A DNA stretch of 64,000 nt from Olsenella profusa DSM 13989 (GCF_030811115.1 NZ_JAUSQK010000001.1:1860001-1924000); one strand, 5' to 3'; counted from the stretch's first letter, positions 9,416-18,935 are shown. A program made the numbers and translations. Notes: generated by a model not told the origin, from the sequence alone.

Positions 9416-11614
9416 ATGCCCATCGTCATCGACGAGCAGAGCAGCACGATGACCCTCGTCACCGACCACACGAGCTACCAGATGCAGGTGGACATGCTGG
9501 GCTATCTGCTGCATCTCTATTGGGGTCCCAGAAGCAGAGGCTGCATGGACTATCTGCTGACCTATGCGGATCGAGGCACCTCGGCAAATCCGGCGGTAGC
9601 CCATGACAGGCGCAGCTACTCCCTGGATGCGCTGCCTCAGGAGGCCTCCTTTGCGGGAGGGGGCGATTGTCGCAGCCCCATGCTGCGCGTTCGGGACGCG
9701 CGGGGGGCCTTCGGGTGCGACCTGCGCTTTGCCGGGTTCGAGATAGAGGAGGGCAAGTACGCCCTTCCGGGCATGCCCGCCGTGTACGCCGAGCCAGGGG
9801 ACGGTGCCCAGACGCTCAGGGTGAGGCTGCACGACGTCCGCCTCGGCCTTGAGGTGGAGCTGCTCTATGGCGTGATGCCACACCAGGATGTCATCTGCCG
9901 TGCCACACGCGTGACGAATGCCGGCGGCGCGGGCGTGACGATTGACAAGCTGCACAGCGCCTGCCTGGACTTCGTGCATGGTGACTTTGACCTCATGAGC
10001 TTCTATGGGCGCCATGCCATGGAGCGTCAGCCCCTGCGTGAGCATCTCGATCATGGCCTGCATGTCATAGGCAGCAGGCGGGGCACCTCCTCGCACCAGT
10101 ACAATCCCATGCTCATCCTCTCCGACCATACGACATCCGAGACGGCAGGACGCTGCTGGTCCATGCAGTTCGTCTGGAGTGGCTCCTTCCGTGCGGAGGC
10201 GGAGCGTGACCAGTACGACCAGACGCGCTTGCAGATGGGGCTGGCGGAGGAGACGTTCTCCTATCCGCTTGCCCCCGGTCAGAGCGTGACCAGTCCCGAG
10301 ATCATCATGAGCTTCACCGATCGGGGCTTCGAGCGGCTCTCACACAGCCTCCATGACATCATCCGCACGCGCGTGTGCCGGGGCTGGTGGAGGGACAGGG
10401 TGCGTCCCATCCTCCTGAACAGCTGGGAGGCCTTCTACATGGACTTCAGTGGGGATGACATCGTCTCGCTGGCCAGGCGGGCAGCCGAGCTTGGCATCGA
10501 CATGCTGGTTCTGGATGACGGCTGGTTCTCGCGGAGGAGCACGGACGACAGGGCGCTCGGCGACTGGTGGGTCAACGAGGAGAAGCTTGGCGGGACGCTG
10601 AGGGACCTCATCGGGCGCGTGAACGACCTAGGGGTCAGGTTTGGCATCTGGATGGAACCCGAGATGGTGAGCCAGGACAGCGACCTCTTCCGCGCCCACC
10701 CCGATTGGGCGCTCACCATTCCCGGCAAGGAGCCCGTGGTGGGCCGTAGCCAGCTCGTGCTCGACTTCTCGCGCCCCGAGGTCGTGGATGCCCTGTTCGA
10801 TCAGGTCTGCAGGCTCCTTGACCAGGGAAACATCGAGTACCTCAAATGGGACTACAACCGTTCGATCATCGACGTGTACTCTCCGTGCGCCAAGGACCAG
10901 GGTAGCGTTACCTACGACTACATGCTGGGCCTCTACGACATGCTCGAGCGCATCACCGCCCGCTATCCCAAGCTGCTCATAGAGGGCTGCGCCGGTGGGG
11001 GCGGACGCTTCGACGCGGGCATGCTCTACTACACGCCACAGATCTGGTGCAGTGACAACACCGATGCCATCGATCGGCTGAGGATCCAATACGGCACCTC
11101 GTTCGGCTATCCCTGCTCTGTGGTGGGGTCGCACGTCTCTGCCTGTCCCAACCACATGAGCGGACGCAGCGTGCCGCTTTCCACACGCGCCTGCGTGGCC
11201 ATGGCCGGCACCTTTGGCTTCGAGCTCGACCTCGCCGAGCTGCCCGCGGAGGCGTATGACTCCATACGCGGACAGGTGGGGGACTTCAGGCGCTATGCCT
11301 CCCTCGTTCAGCGGGGGAGGTACTACCGCCTCACCGACCCCCTGCGCGATGCCGTGACGGCCTGGGAGCTTGTGGCTCCTGATGGCTCGGAGGCGCTCGT
11401 GAGCGTGGTCATGAACAGGATGGAGGTCAACAGGGGGTCGCTCTATGTGGTACCACGGGGGCTCACGCCGGACGCGCTCTACAGGGACGAGGAGACGGGC
11501 GGGATCTATCCGGCCGATGCCCTCATGTGCATGGGAATGCCGCTCCCATCCGGCCTGCATGAGTATCAGAGCCACAGGTACCACCTGCTGCGCTGTGACA
11601 CATGCGGCGGCTGA
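9416..11614 (+). CDS. aga: Alpha-galactosidase, GH36
   Basis: Releases terminal alpha-1,6-galactose from melibiose, raffinose and stachyose. The protein has 732 residues and no signal peptide, so it acts inside the cell. The N-terminal beta-supersandwich is followed by the TIM barrel with LLNSWEAFYMDF, VLDDGWF, WMEPEMV and the nucleophile Asp479 in YLKWDYNR. Acid/base Asp547 lies in WCSDNTDAIDR. Spacing and numbering agree with characterised bacterial GH36 enzymes (nucleophile near 478, acid/base near 548). The start at 9416 follows GAGGAGGG. The galactose it frees is handled by GalT and GalK directly downstream. Confidence 0.96.
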   Translation: MPIVIDEQSSTMTLVTDHTSYQMQVDMLGYLLHLYWGPRSRGCMDYLLTYADRGTSANPAVAHDRRSYSLDALPQEASFAGGGDCRSPMLRVRDARGAFGCDLRFAGFEIEEGKYALPGMPAVYAEPGDGAQTLRVRLHDVRLGLEVELLYGVMPHQDVICRATRVTNAGGAGVTIDKLHSACLDFVHGDFDLMSFYGRHAMERQPLREHLDHGLHVIGSRRGTSSHQYNPMLILSDHTTSETAGRCWSMQFVWSGSFRAEAERDQYDQTRLQMGLAEETFSYPLAPGQSVTSPEIIMSFTDRGFERLSHSLHDIIRTRVCRGWWRDRVRPILLNSWEAFYMDFSGDDIVSLARRAAELGIDMLVLDDGWFSRRSTDDRALGDWWVNEEKLGGTLRDLIGRVNDLGVRFGIWMEPEMVSQDSDLFRAHPDWALTIPGKEPVVGRSQLVLDFSRPEVVDALFDQVCRLLDQGNIEYLKWDYNRSIIDVYSPCAKDQGSVTYDYMLGLYDMLERITARYPKLLIEGCAGGGGRFDAGMLYYTPQIWCSDNTDAIDRLRIQYGTSFGYPCSVVGSHVSACPNHMSGRSVPLSTRACVAMAGTFGFELDLAELPAEAYDSIRGQVGDFRRYASLVQRGRYYRLTDPLRDAVTAWELVAPDGSEALVSVVMNRMEVNRGSLYVVPRGLTPDALYRDEETGGIYPADALMCMGMPLPSGLHEYQSHRYHLLRCDTCGG

Positions 11615-11629
11615 GGGAGGAGGAACGCT

Positions 11630-13207
11630 GTGAGTGTGACCGATGGGGATGCACGGGCTTCCAGGGACGTCGAGGGTACCGTTCTCGAACTCGTCTCGTA
11701 TGGGGTCGAACGGGGGCTGATGAAGGAGGACGACCGCACCCTTGTTGCCAACCAGCTGCTGGATGTGCTTGAGGCGAGGCCCTCCGCGACGTTCGACCCT
11801 ACGGCGACGGTCATGGCCCGCCCGCTGGAGGACATGTTGGCGGACCTCTTGGACGACGCCGTTGCGCATGGGGTCATCGAGGACGGCATCGCGAGTCGTG
11901 ACCTGTTCGACACGCGTCTCATGGGTTGCCTCACGCCACGTCCGAGCGAGGTCATCCGTACGTTTTGGCAACGCTACGAACGGTCCCCCGAGGCCGCGAC
12001 CGACTACTTCTATCGGTTGGCTCAGGACTCCGACTACATTCGCACCTACCGTGTGGCACGAGATCTCACCTGGGTGGCGAAGACCGCCTATGGCAACCTC
12101 GACATCACGATCAACCTCTCGAAGCCCGAGAAGGATCCACGCGCCATCGCGGCTGCCCTCAAGGCGGGGGCAGACGGCGAGCGCTACCCCCGCTGCCTGC
12201 TCTGTCCCGAGAATGTGGGCTATGCGGGTGCGCTCGATCGCCCAGCGCGCCAGACCATCAGGCTCATCCCGCTCACGTTGGGCGGAAGCCAGTGGTTCCT
12301 GCAGTACTCGCCCTACGTCTACTACAACGAACACTGCATCGTGCTCTCACGCGAGCACACCCCCATGCTCATCGATCGACAGGCCTTCGTGCGCCTGCTC
12401 GACTTTGTGCGGATGTTCCCCCACTATACGGTGGGATCCAATGCCGACCTGCCCATCGTGGGCGGTTCCATCCTCACGCACGAGCACTTCCAAGGTGGCC
12501 GCTATGAGTTTGCCATGGCACGCGCGGCGGCACGTGAGCGGCTCTCGTTCGTGGGCTTTGATGACGTGCATGCCTGTGTGGTGGACTGGCCGCTCTCGGT
12601 GATCAGGCTCGATGGTGCGAATCCGGCACGGCTGGTCGAGCTGGCGGATCGTGTCCTCACGACCTGGCGCGCCTATAGCGATGAGTCGGCTGGCATCCTG
12701 GCCGAGACGAACGGCAGGCCCCATAACACCATCACGCCCATCGCGCGCCGACGTGGGGACGACTATGAGCTCGACCTCGTGTTGCGCAACAACCGCACGA
12801 GCGAGGAGCACCCCCTGGGAATCTTCCACCCACACGCAAAATACCATCACATCAAGCGCGAGAACATCGGCCTCATCGAGGTCATGGGTCTTGCGGTGCT
12901 GCCTGCGCGTCTCAAAGGGGAGATGGCGCGGGTGCGTGAGGCCATCTGTGCGGGCGAGGACGTCTCGTCGATTCCTGGGGTCTCGGACCATGCCCCATGG
13001 GTAGGCGAGGTCTTGACGCGCCATCCCGAGATCGGCAAAGGTGCAGATCCCGCAGTGGTGGGCGCGGTCCTCAAGGAGGAGATAGGGCTCGTCTTTGCGC
13101 TGGTGCTCGAGAACTGCGGCGTCTTCAAGGCGGACGAGGCTGGTCGGACAGCCTTCCATGCCTTTGTCGATACGGTCAACCGCTGGCACGGAGAGGGGCA
13201 ACGATGA
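11630..13207 (+). CDS. galT: UDP-glucose--hexose-1-phosphate uridylyltransferase, type II
   Basis: Leloir pathway enzyme exchanging UMP between UDP-glucose and galactose-1-phosphate. 525 residues, the long low-homology type found in Firmicutes and Coriobacteria rather than the 350-residue E. coli type. GGSQWFLQYSPY and the histidine motif GGSILTHEHFQGG, with the uridylylated His, identify the family. It starts with GTG at 11630 behind GGGAGGAGG. The stop overlaps galK by four bases. Confidence 0.94.
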   Translation: MSVTDGDARASRDVEGTVLELVSYGVERGLMKEDDRTLVANQLLDVLEARPSATFDPTATVMARPLEDMLADLLDDAVAHGVIEDGIASRDLFDTRLMGCLTPRPSEVIRTFWQRYERSPEAATDYFYRLAQDSDYIRTYRVARDLTWVAKTAYGNLDITINLSKPEKDPRAIAAALKAGADGERYPRCLLCPENVGYAGALDRPARQTIRLIPLTLGGSQWFLQYSPYVYYNEHCIVLSREHTPMLIDRQAFVRLLDFVRMFPHYTVGSNADLPIVGGSILTHEHFQGGRYEFAMARAAARERLSFVGFDDVHACVVDWPLSVIRLDGANPARLVELADRVLTTWRAYSDESAGILAETNGRPHNTITPIARRRGDDYELDLVLRNNRTSEEHPLGIFHPHAKYHHIKRENIGLIEVMGLAVLPARLKGEMARVREAICAGEDVSSIPGVSDHAPWVGEVLTRHPEIGKGADPAVVGAVLKEEIGLVFALVLENCGVFKADEAGRTAFHAFVDTVNRWHGEGQR

Positions 13208-14454
13208 GGGTTCCCACCATTGAGGAGCTGGGCAGGGTCTATGGCAATGGGGCGGTGGGTGCCCTGCCGCGCTTCGAGACGCTGGCCGGTGCCTTCGAGG
13301 AGCGCTTCGGCGTGCCGACGGATGCGGTCTCGTACTTCTCCGCACCGGGTCGCACGGAGATCATCGGCAACCATACCGACCACAACGGGGGCAAGGTTCT
13401 GGCGGCAAGCATCACCATGGACAGCATCTGCGTAGCCGTCCCCGCGACAGGATCGCAGGTGCGCATCGTGAGCGAGGGCTACGACGAGCCCATCGTCATC
13501 GCCCTGAACCATCTGGACGAGGTCAAGCCAGGGCCTGGGTCCATGACGCTCGTGGCGGGCATGCTGGTGGCGCTCAGGCAGGCGGGCTTCACGGTGGGTG
13601 GCCTCGATGCCCATGTCTCCTCCGAGGTCATTCCCTCGGCGGGTGTCAGCTCGTCCGCCTCGTTCGAGATGCTTGTCGGCACGGTCGTGAGCCATCTGTT
13701 CAACGGGGGAGGCATCGATTGCGCGACCATCGCGCGTGCCGGACAGTTTGCCGAGAATCATTTCTGGCTCAAGGCATCGGGCCTCATGGATCAGATGGCC
13801 TGTGGTGTGGGGGGCACGATTCTGCTTGACTTCTGCGACGGCGCCCGGTACCAGAAGGTCAGGTTCAGCCTTGACGACGTGGGCTACGACCTCGTGATCG
13901 TGAACACGGGCAGGGGACATGCGGATCTCTCCGCCGAGTATTCTGCGATTCCCGATGAGATGCATGCCGTCGCCCATGCCCTTGGCGTTGAGCAGCTCTG
14001 CCAGACCAGTGAGGATGCCTTGCTTGAGGCCCTGCCGCACCTGCGGAGGGAGCTGGGATGTGACCGCGCCATCCTGAGGTCGCTCCACTTCTTCGAGGAG
14101 TGCAGGCGTGTGGACGAGGCTGCCGCCGCACTTGGTGCCGGAGACGAGGGGCGCGTACTCGATCTCATGCGCGCATCTGGCAACTCCTCCTGGAAGTGGC
14201 TGCAGAACACGGTGGTCCCGGGCTCTGCCCAGGACCAGTCCATCCCGCTCGTGCTTGCACTCACGGAGCTGTACCTGAGACGTATTGGCTCTGGCGTGTG
14301 CCGCGTGCACGGCGGGGGCTTTGCGGGCGTCATCATGTGTGCGCTCCCCAAAAGGGAGACGGCAGGTTACGTGGACTTCATCTCCTCATGCGTCGGCCGC
14401 GAGAACGTGCACCCCATGGGCATACGCCAGGCGGGAGCGGTACGCATCTGTTAG
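13204..14454 (+). CDS. galK: Galactokinase
   Basis: Phosphorylates galactose to galactose-1-phosphate. 416 residues of the GHMP kinase fold: substrate motif PGRTEIIGNHTDHNGG near the N-terminus, ATP loop VIPSAGVSSSASFE, and a C-terminal GGGFAGVI glycine motif. The ATGA overlap with galT indicates translational coupling. It is the last gene of the plus-strand operon; its TAG stop overlaps by three bases the TAA of the opposing GH13 gene, leaving no space for a terminator. Confidence 0.96.
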   Translation: MRVPTIEELGRVYGNGAVGALPRFETLAGAFEERFGVPTDAVSYFSAPGRTEIIGNHTDHNGGKVLAASITMDSICVAVPATGSQVRIVSEGYDEPIVIALNHLDEVKPGPGSMTLVAGMLVALRQAGFTVGGLDAHVSSEVIPSAGVSSSASFEMLVGTVVSHLFNGGGIDCATIARAGQFAENHFWLKASGLMDQMACGVGGTILLDFCDGARYQKVRFSLDDVGYDLVIVNTGRGHADLSAEYSAIPDEMHAVAHALGVEQLCQTSEDALLEALPHLRRELGCDRAILRSLHFFEECRRVDEAAAALGAGDEGRVLDLMRASGNSSWKWLQNTVVPGSAQDQSIPLVLALTELYLRRIGSGVCRVHGGGFAGVIMCALPKRETAGYVDFISSCVGRENVHPMGIRQAGAVRIC

Positions 14455-16220
14455 CCCTTGGGGTCACCAGCCGCCGTGCAGACGGCCTCGAGCTCCCCGT
14501 ACGTCATGGCACGTGCGACGACGATGGACTCGTAGGGCCTGAGCGCCAGACGTCCGTCGGCGCACTTCCCTGTGGGCCCATCCGGGTAGTTGGAGAGGAG
14601 GAGCGCGCTATCGTCGCGATAGGCGACAGGCAGCCCCACCGTCGTCCCGTGTGCGCAGAAGTTGCAGGCAACCAACAGACCCTGCTTGTCGAGGACGCGC
14701 TCGTACGTGAGGCTCTCCTCGTTCGTGGGGTCGAGCATGCGGAACGTCCCGTGCACGATGAGGTCGCTCGCATGGCGCAGGGCGATGAGCATACGATAGA
14801 ACGCGAGCACGGAGTCCGTGCGTCCGCGCTCCTCCTCCATGTTGACGGACGGGTAGTTGGGGTTGACGGGCATCCAGGGCGTCCCGCAGGTGAAGCCCGC
14901 CTCGTGCCCAGCGTCCCACTGCATGGGCGTGCGGGCGTTGTCGCGGCTGCGTGCCCTGAGCGCCGCCAGTGCCTCCTCGTCCCCCTCGCCGCAGTCCTCC
15001 CTGAGCATGCGCCAGGCGTCCTTTGACTCCAGGTCCCTGAAGTCGTCGATGCACGCAAAGGGGTAGTTGCACATGCCCAGCTCGTCGCCCTGAAAGATGT
15101 AGGGCGTCCCCTTCATGAGCATGAGACAGCAGGCAAGCATCTTGGCGCTCGTCTCGCGCCACTCATCGCTGTCGGAACCCCAGCGTGACACGGCACGGGG
15201 CTGGTCGTGATTGCCCCAGAAGAGGCTGTTCCATGCCCTGCCCTCGAGGCCCTCCTGCCAGCGCCTCACCGTCTGCTTGAGCTCGCTCAGGCGTGGGCGG
15301 GCGCAGGTCCACTTGCCATGCGTGGCGTCATCCCCCAGGCTCGTGTGCTCGAACTGGAAGATCATGTCCAGTTCGCTGCCGTCGAGGTTCGCATAGCGGC
15401 AGGCCTCCTCCATGCCCACGCCAGGGCACTCGCCGACGCACATGGTGTCATGCCCTGCCAGTGCCCGCGTACGCATCTCACGCAGGTACTCGTGCTCGTG
15501 CGGGCCACTCGACGGGATGGTGTCCATGGCGTAGCCGCTGGGGCCGGGGGTGCCGTCCTCGAACGTCGGCCCCTTGGAGATGAGGCTGATGACATCCATG
15601 CGGAAGCCGTCCACGCCCTTGTCCAGCCACCAGCGCATCATGGCATACACGTCATCCCTCACGGCGGGGTTGTCCCAGTTGAGATCAGGCTGCTCCTTGG
15701 CAAAGAGGTGCAGGTAGTACTGCTGGCAGGTCTCGTCCCACTCCCAGGCGCTTCCACCAAAGCACGAACCCAGGTTGCTGGGCTCGTGCCCATCGACTGC
15801 GGCACGCCAGATGTAGTGGTCGTGCAGGGGATTGTCCCGGCCCGACCGCGCGGCCACGAACCAGGGATGCTCGCTTGAGGTATGGTTGACCACCAGGTCC
15901 ATGACCACGCGGAGTCCGAGCCCATGGGCCTGGGCCAGGAGCTCGTCGAAATACGCCATCGTGCCAAACTCCGGCGCGATGCCTTGATAGTCGCTGATGT
16001 CATAGCCCATGTCCACCATGGGCGAGCGGTAGATGGGCGAGAGCCAAAGCACGTCAACGCCCAGCCACGCCAGATAGGGCAGGCGCCTGATGATGCCGCG
16101 CAGATCGCCCACGCCATCGCCGTCGCTGTCCTGGAAGCTCCTAGGCCAGATCTGATAGACGACCGCGCGTTGCCACCAACGCTCCGTCGTGAGGGGTTGT
16201 GGGATTGTATCGGTCATCAT
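14451..16220 (-). CDS. GH13 alpha-glucosidase (oligo-1,6-glucosidase / DexB-like)
   Basis: Intracellular 589-residue exo-alpha-glucosidase likely acting on isomalto-oligosaccharides, panose or maltose. Catalytic triad: nucleophile Asp209 in GFRMDV, acid/base Glu264 in VGECPG, and Asp339 in NHDQPRA. Its length, QIWPRSF and the calcium-site-like DSDGDGVGDL place it with MalL/DexB enzymes. The start at 16220 overlaps the upstream phosphoesterase stop (ATGA) and has AGAGGCG before it. It is the third gene of an operon led by the ParB/BMP protein. In S. mutans dexB also lies in the msm region, which fits. Confidence 0.93.
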   Translation of the reverse strand: MMTDTIPQPLTTERWWQRAVVYQIWPRSFQDSDGDGVGDLRGIIRRLPYLAWLGVDVLWLSPIYRSPMVDMGYDISDYQGIAPEFGTMAYFDELLAQAHGLGLRVVMDLVVNHTSSEHPWFVAARSGRDNPLHDHYIWRAAVDGHEPSNLGSCFGGSAWEWDETCQQYYLHLFAKEQPDLNWDNPAVRDDVYAMMRWWLDKGVDGFRMDVISLISKGPTFEDGTPGPSGYAMDTIPSSGPHEHEYLREMRTRALAGHDTMCVGECPGVGMEEACRYANLDGSELDMIFQFEHTSLGDDATHGKWTCARPRLSELKQTVRRWQEGLEGRAWNSLFWGNHDQPRAVSRWGSDSDEWRETSAKMLACCLMLMKGTPYIFQGDELGMCNYPFACIDDFRDLESKDAWRMLREDCGEGDEEALAALRARSRDNARTPMQWDAGHEAGFTCGTPWMPVNPNYPSVNMEEERGRTDSVLAFYRMLIALRHASDLIVHGTFRMLDPTNEESLTYERVLDKQGLLVACNFCAHGTTVGLPVAYRDDSALLLSNYPDGPTGKCADGRLALRPYESIVVARAMTYGELEAVCTAAGDPKG

Positions 16221-16831
16221 GCTCGCCTCTCTTGTCCTCCTGGAAGCTCGATGAGTTGGGAGCCACACACGTTGATGATCCTCGTGCCGCTGGGGTGTAT
16301 GAGCTCCCGCTGAATGCGGCCGTACTGCACATGGATGTGTCCATGGAGCATGAGCGTGGGCCTGTACTGGTTCAAGGTCTCGTTGAACGCCTCGAAGCCA
16401 TGATGCGCCAGGTCATCGAGATCCCCATAGCCACGGGGCGGCGCATGGGTCACCAGGATGTCGACGCCCTGCGCAAGCTCGGATCTCGTCTTGAGCCTGC
16501 ACATGCGCCTGCGCATCTGTGCCTCGGAGTACAGGAAGGGACCCACGCGATAGCGCATCGCACCGCCCGCCCCAAAGATGCGGAGTCCCTTGCCCTCCCA
16601 GAGCCTGCCATCGATGCTCGTGCATCCCCCGGGCGCACGCGTCAGGTACGCCTCGTCATGGTTGCCCGGCACATAGAGCAGGGGGACGCGCGCCATGGTC
16701 ACGATGAACTCCAGGTAGTCCGCCGAGAGGTCGCCGCAGGAGATGATGAGGTCGGCCTCGTCGAGGCGATCCCGATCGAGGTACTCGTACAGCCAGGGCT
16801 CCTCCACGTCCGATAGGGCAAGTATCCTCAT
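16217..16831 (-). CDS. Calcineurin-like metallophosphoesterase
   Basis: 204-residue predicted phosphoesterase with the dimetal motifs GDLS, GNHDE, THAPPRG and HGHIH. The first motif reads SDVEEP, so the usual D-x-H has Glu in place of His, a variant that may change metal preference. There are no signal or membrane segments. It sits between the ParB/BMP gene and a GH13 alpha-glucosidase with 4-nt overlaps on both sides, so the three are probably made together. The substrate (phosphodiester, nucleotide or phospho-sugar) is unknown. Confidence 0.88.
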   Translation of the reverse strand: MRILALSDVEEPWLYEYLDRDRLDEADLIISCGDLSADYLEFIVTMARVPLLYVPGNHDEAYLTRAPGGCTSIDGRLWEGKGLRIFGAGGAMRYRVGPFLYSEAQMRRRMCRLKTRSELAQGVDILVTHAPPRGYGDLDDLAHHGFEAFNETLNQYRPTLMLHGHIHVQYGRIQRELIHPSGTRIINVCGSQLIELPGGQERRA

Positions 16832-18870
16832 GCGCCCATCCCGCCTTGTCGGGGCTCGTCACTCTGCGGGCCGCATGGGTCGTCATGGTTCCGTACGCCC
16901 GCCAACGAGGTGCGCAGAACCGCCTCGTCGGGTGGGATGTCGATGACGCCGCTGATGCGGACCATCGCCTTTCCCTGGTCGGTGAGCTCATCGTAGGAGG
17001 GGAGGCTCCCCTCCACGTTTTGGGCGAGCCACCGCATACTGGCGATCTGTGCGTCCGAGAGCGATGATCCCTCATGGCCGAGGGATCCCTGCCGCGTGTC
17101 GATCACGCCCCCGAAGGGGGAGAGCATGCCCTTGACGATGGCCTCCTTGAGCAGCGTCGCAAGTGTGTGCGAGCCGCGGGGCAGGTCGTCCATGAGGCGA
17201 ATGTCCACGGCGCCCGTGCCCATGCCCCACCAGTAGTTTGTCGGCCTACGACGCACGGAGCCGCCCCGCTGCCAAAGGTCCTCCATGAGGTAGCGACTGA
17301 CCAGCTCATAGCAGCGGCCCCATCCCCAGAGAGGGTAGGCGAGCATATGGGGCCCATCGCCCGTCTCGCGCCAGATGCCAAACGAGGCCAGACTCGACGT
17401 GGGGTCAAAGTAGTCGCTGCCCGAGATGACGCGGGCGCCCTCGGCGAGCATGTCCTCACGCCAGCCCAAGCCACGGCCCCGTACGGACGCCCACCTCAGG
17501 TGTATGCGTGCCTGGGGATCAATCAGCTGGGCGCCCAAGGCAAATGCGTTGACCTCTGCCACGCTGCCATAGACGGGATAGCTGGCAAGGTAGCCAATCT
17601 GATGGTTCTCCGCGGCACTGGCCGCCAGTGCCCCTAGGATGAACTTGGGCTCGTACATCCTGCCGTAGAGCGTGCGCACGCGCGCGCTTGCCAGATTGAG
17701 GGAACAGTTGAGGAACTCCAGGGCGGGGTGCGTGATGGCGGCCGTGAGAGTCAGCTCCATCTGTCGGGGCGACGTAGTGACGATGAGGTCATCACCATCG
17801 GCAACCGCAGCGTCGATGGCCGCCGCGAAGCGCTCGGGACGGTCGCAGTCGTAGAAGGGCACGGTCTCGATCTGGTCACCCAGCTGCTTCTCGAGATATG
17901 TGCGGCCATCGTCATGCGCGAGTGTCCAGCCCGAGACCAGAGGGTCCCCCTCGTACAGGAAGGCGATGCGCAGGGGCGCACGCCTGCGCTCGGTCCCCTC
18001 ATGGACCCTCACCAAGCTCGACACCATGCGGGATACGGCGCCCGTCTCGGTCTTTGGGACGTCCACGAAGTCCACATCCTCCTCGCCCATGCCGAGGGCC
18101 AGCTCGTCCCAGATGGCACCAAGGTGCTCGTCGATGCGCGCGGGAGAGCACTCGTGCAGGGCGGCGGGGCCAAAGACCTTGAGATAGATCAGCAGCGCGT
18201 CCCCATCCGTGAGGTCCACGGGAGCGGCCTGCTCCGCCCTATGCCAGAAGCGCTCCCTGAAGGTCACCGCAAACGCGTGGAGGTCGCGGACGTCGTCCTC
18301 GGGCCACGGCTCCGTGAGCGTGTGACCCAGCTCGCGGGCGAGCAGCGCATAGGAGCCTTCGCGCGTGAAATTGATCCCATACAGGGGACAGACCTGCCAG
18401 AAGTCAAGGAACTCCCGGTACAGGCGGTAGGAGGGGTCACGGGAGGGATGGGGCAGCAGACGCGTGACCTCGGCGTGCACGGTGGGCGTCCCCAGAAACT
18501 TGCCTACGGAGACACGCTTGTTGCCCTCCAGGACATAGAAGTGCTGGAGGTACTCATAGACGCGGATGGACTCGCGGATGCCCTCGGCGACCTGGGACTC
18601 GCAGAGGGCCTCCCACTTTCCCGCGAACTCGCTTCCCGCATCTGCCAGTGGCATGAAGCTCCGGGAGAAGACATTCTGCCTGCCGCGCGTGCGTGTGCCA
18701 ATGACCAGGTAGAGGGGGATCTCCATGGTCCCCAGGGGTACCTCGTGCATGGTGGCGACGCTGTCCACCATGCCCTCGAGCGCGGGCAGATAGGGGTATG
18801 CTCCCCGTGCGATGTCGGAGCGCGCCTCTCGCCGTCCCCTGCTGTGTGCCCTGTGGTAGTAGTCCGCCAT
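16828..18870 (-). CDS. Cytoplasmic BMP-family binding protein with N-terminal ParB-like domain
   Basis: 680 residues. Residues 45-140 resemble a ParB/sulfiredoxin-like domain (IPLYLVIGTRTRGRQN, then FYVLEGNKRVSVGKFLG at 111-127). Residues 300-500 resemble the Bmp/Med periplasmic-binding fold (RIAFLYEGDPLVSGW, DLIVTTSPRQM, GYLASYPVYG). There is no signal peptide or lipobox, so unlike transporter BMP lipoproteins it should stay in the cytoplasm as a ligand sensor or scaffold. The start at 18870 follows AAAGGGGCAGG. It leads the operon with the phosphoesterase and GH13 enzyme and is divergent from sucrose phosphorylase. Domain calls are by eye; function is unknown. Confidence 0.78.
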   Translation of the reverse strand: MADYYHRAHSRGRREARSDIARGAYPYLPALEGMVDSVATMHEVPLGTMEIPLYLVIGTRTRGRQNVFSRSFMPLADAGSEFAGKWEALCESQVAEGIRESIRVYEYLQHFYVLEGNKRVSVGKFLGTPTVHAEVTRLLPHPSRDPSYRLYREFLDFWQVCPLYGINFTREGSYALLARELGHTLTEPWPEDDVRDLHAFAVTFRERFWHRAEQAAPVDLTDGDALLIYLKVFGPAALHECSPARIDEHLGAIWDELALGMGEEDVDFVDVPKTETGAVSRMVSSLVRVHEGTERRRAPLRIAFLYEGDPLVSGWTLAHDDGRTYLEKQLGDQIETVPFYDCDRPERFAAAIDAAVADGDDLIVTTSPRQMELTLTAAITHPALEFLNCSLNLASARVRTLYGRMYEPKFILGALAASAAENHQIGYLASYPVYGSVAEVNAFALGAQLIDPQARIHLRWASVRGRGLGWREDMLAEGARVISGSDYFDPTSSLASFGIWRETGDGPHMLAYPLWGWGRCYELVSRYLMEDLWQRGGSVRRRPTNYWWGMGTGAVDIRLMDDLPRGSHTLATLLKEAIVKGMLSPFGGVIDTRQGSLGHEGSSLSDAQIASMRWLAQNVEGSLPSYDELTDQGKAMVRISGVIDIPPDEAVLRTSLAGVRNHDDPCGPQSDEPRQGGMGA

Positions 18871-18906
18871 GCCTGCCCCTTTGGATGAGTCTCCCACGCC
18901 CCTGAG

Positions 18907-18935
18907 ACGACAATCTGGAATCGATTCCATCATAA
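18907..18935 (+). promoter_or_regulatory. LacI-type operator inside the divergent gtfA / BMP-operon promoter region
   Basis: TGGAATCGATTCCA at 18916-18929 is a perfect 14-bp palindrome with the central CG typical of LacI/GalR-family sites. A plausible plus-strand promoter is ACGACA (18907-18912), a 17-bp spacer, then CATAAT (18930-18935); the palindrome fills the spacer, so a bound repressor would block it. The cognate regulator is not adjacent; the only LacI protein in the window is at 44228, whose nearby site differs. Confidence 0.6.
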
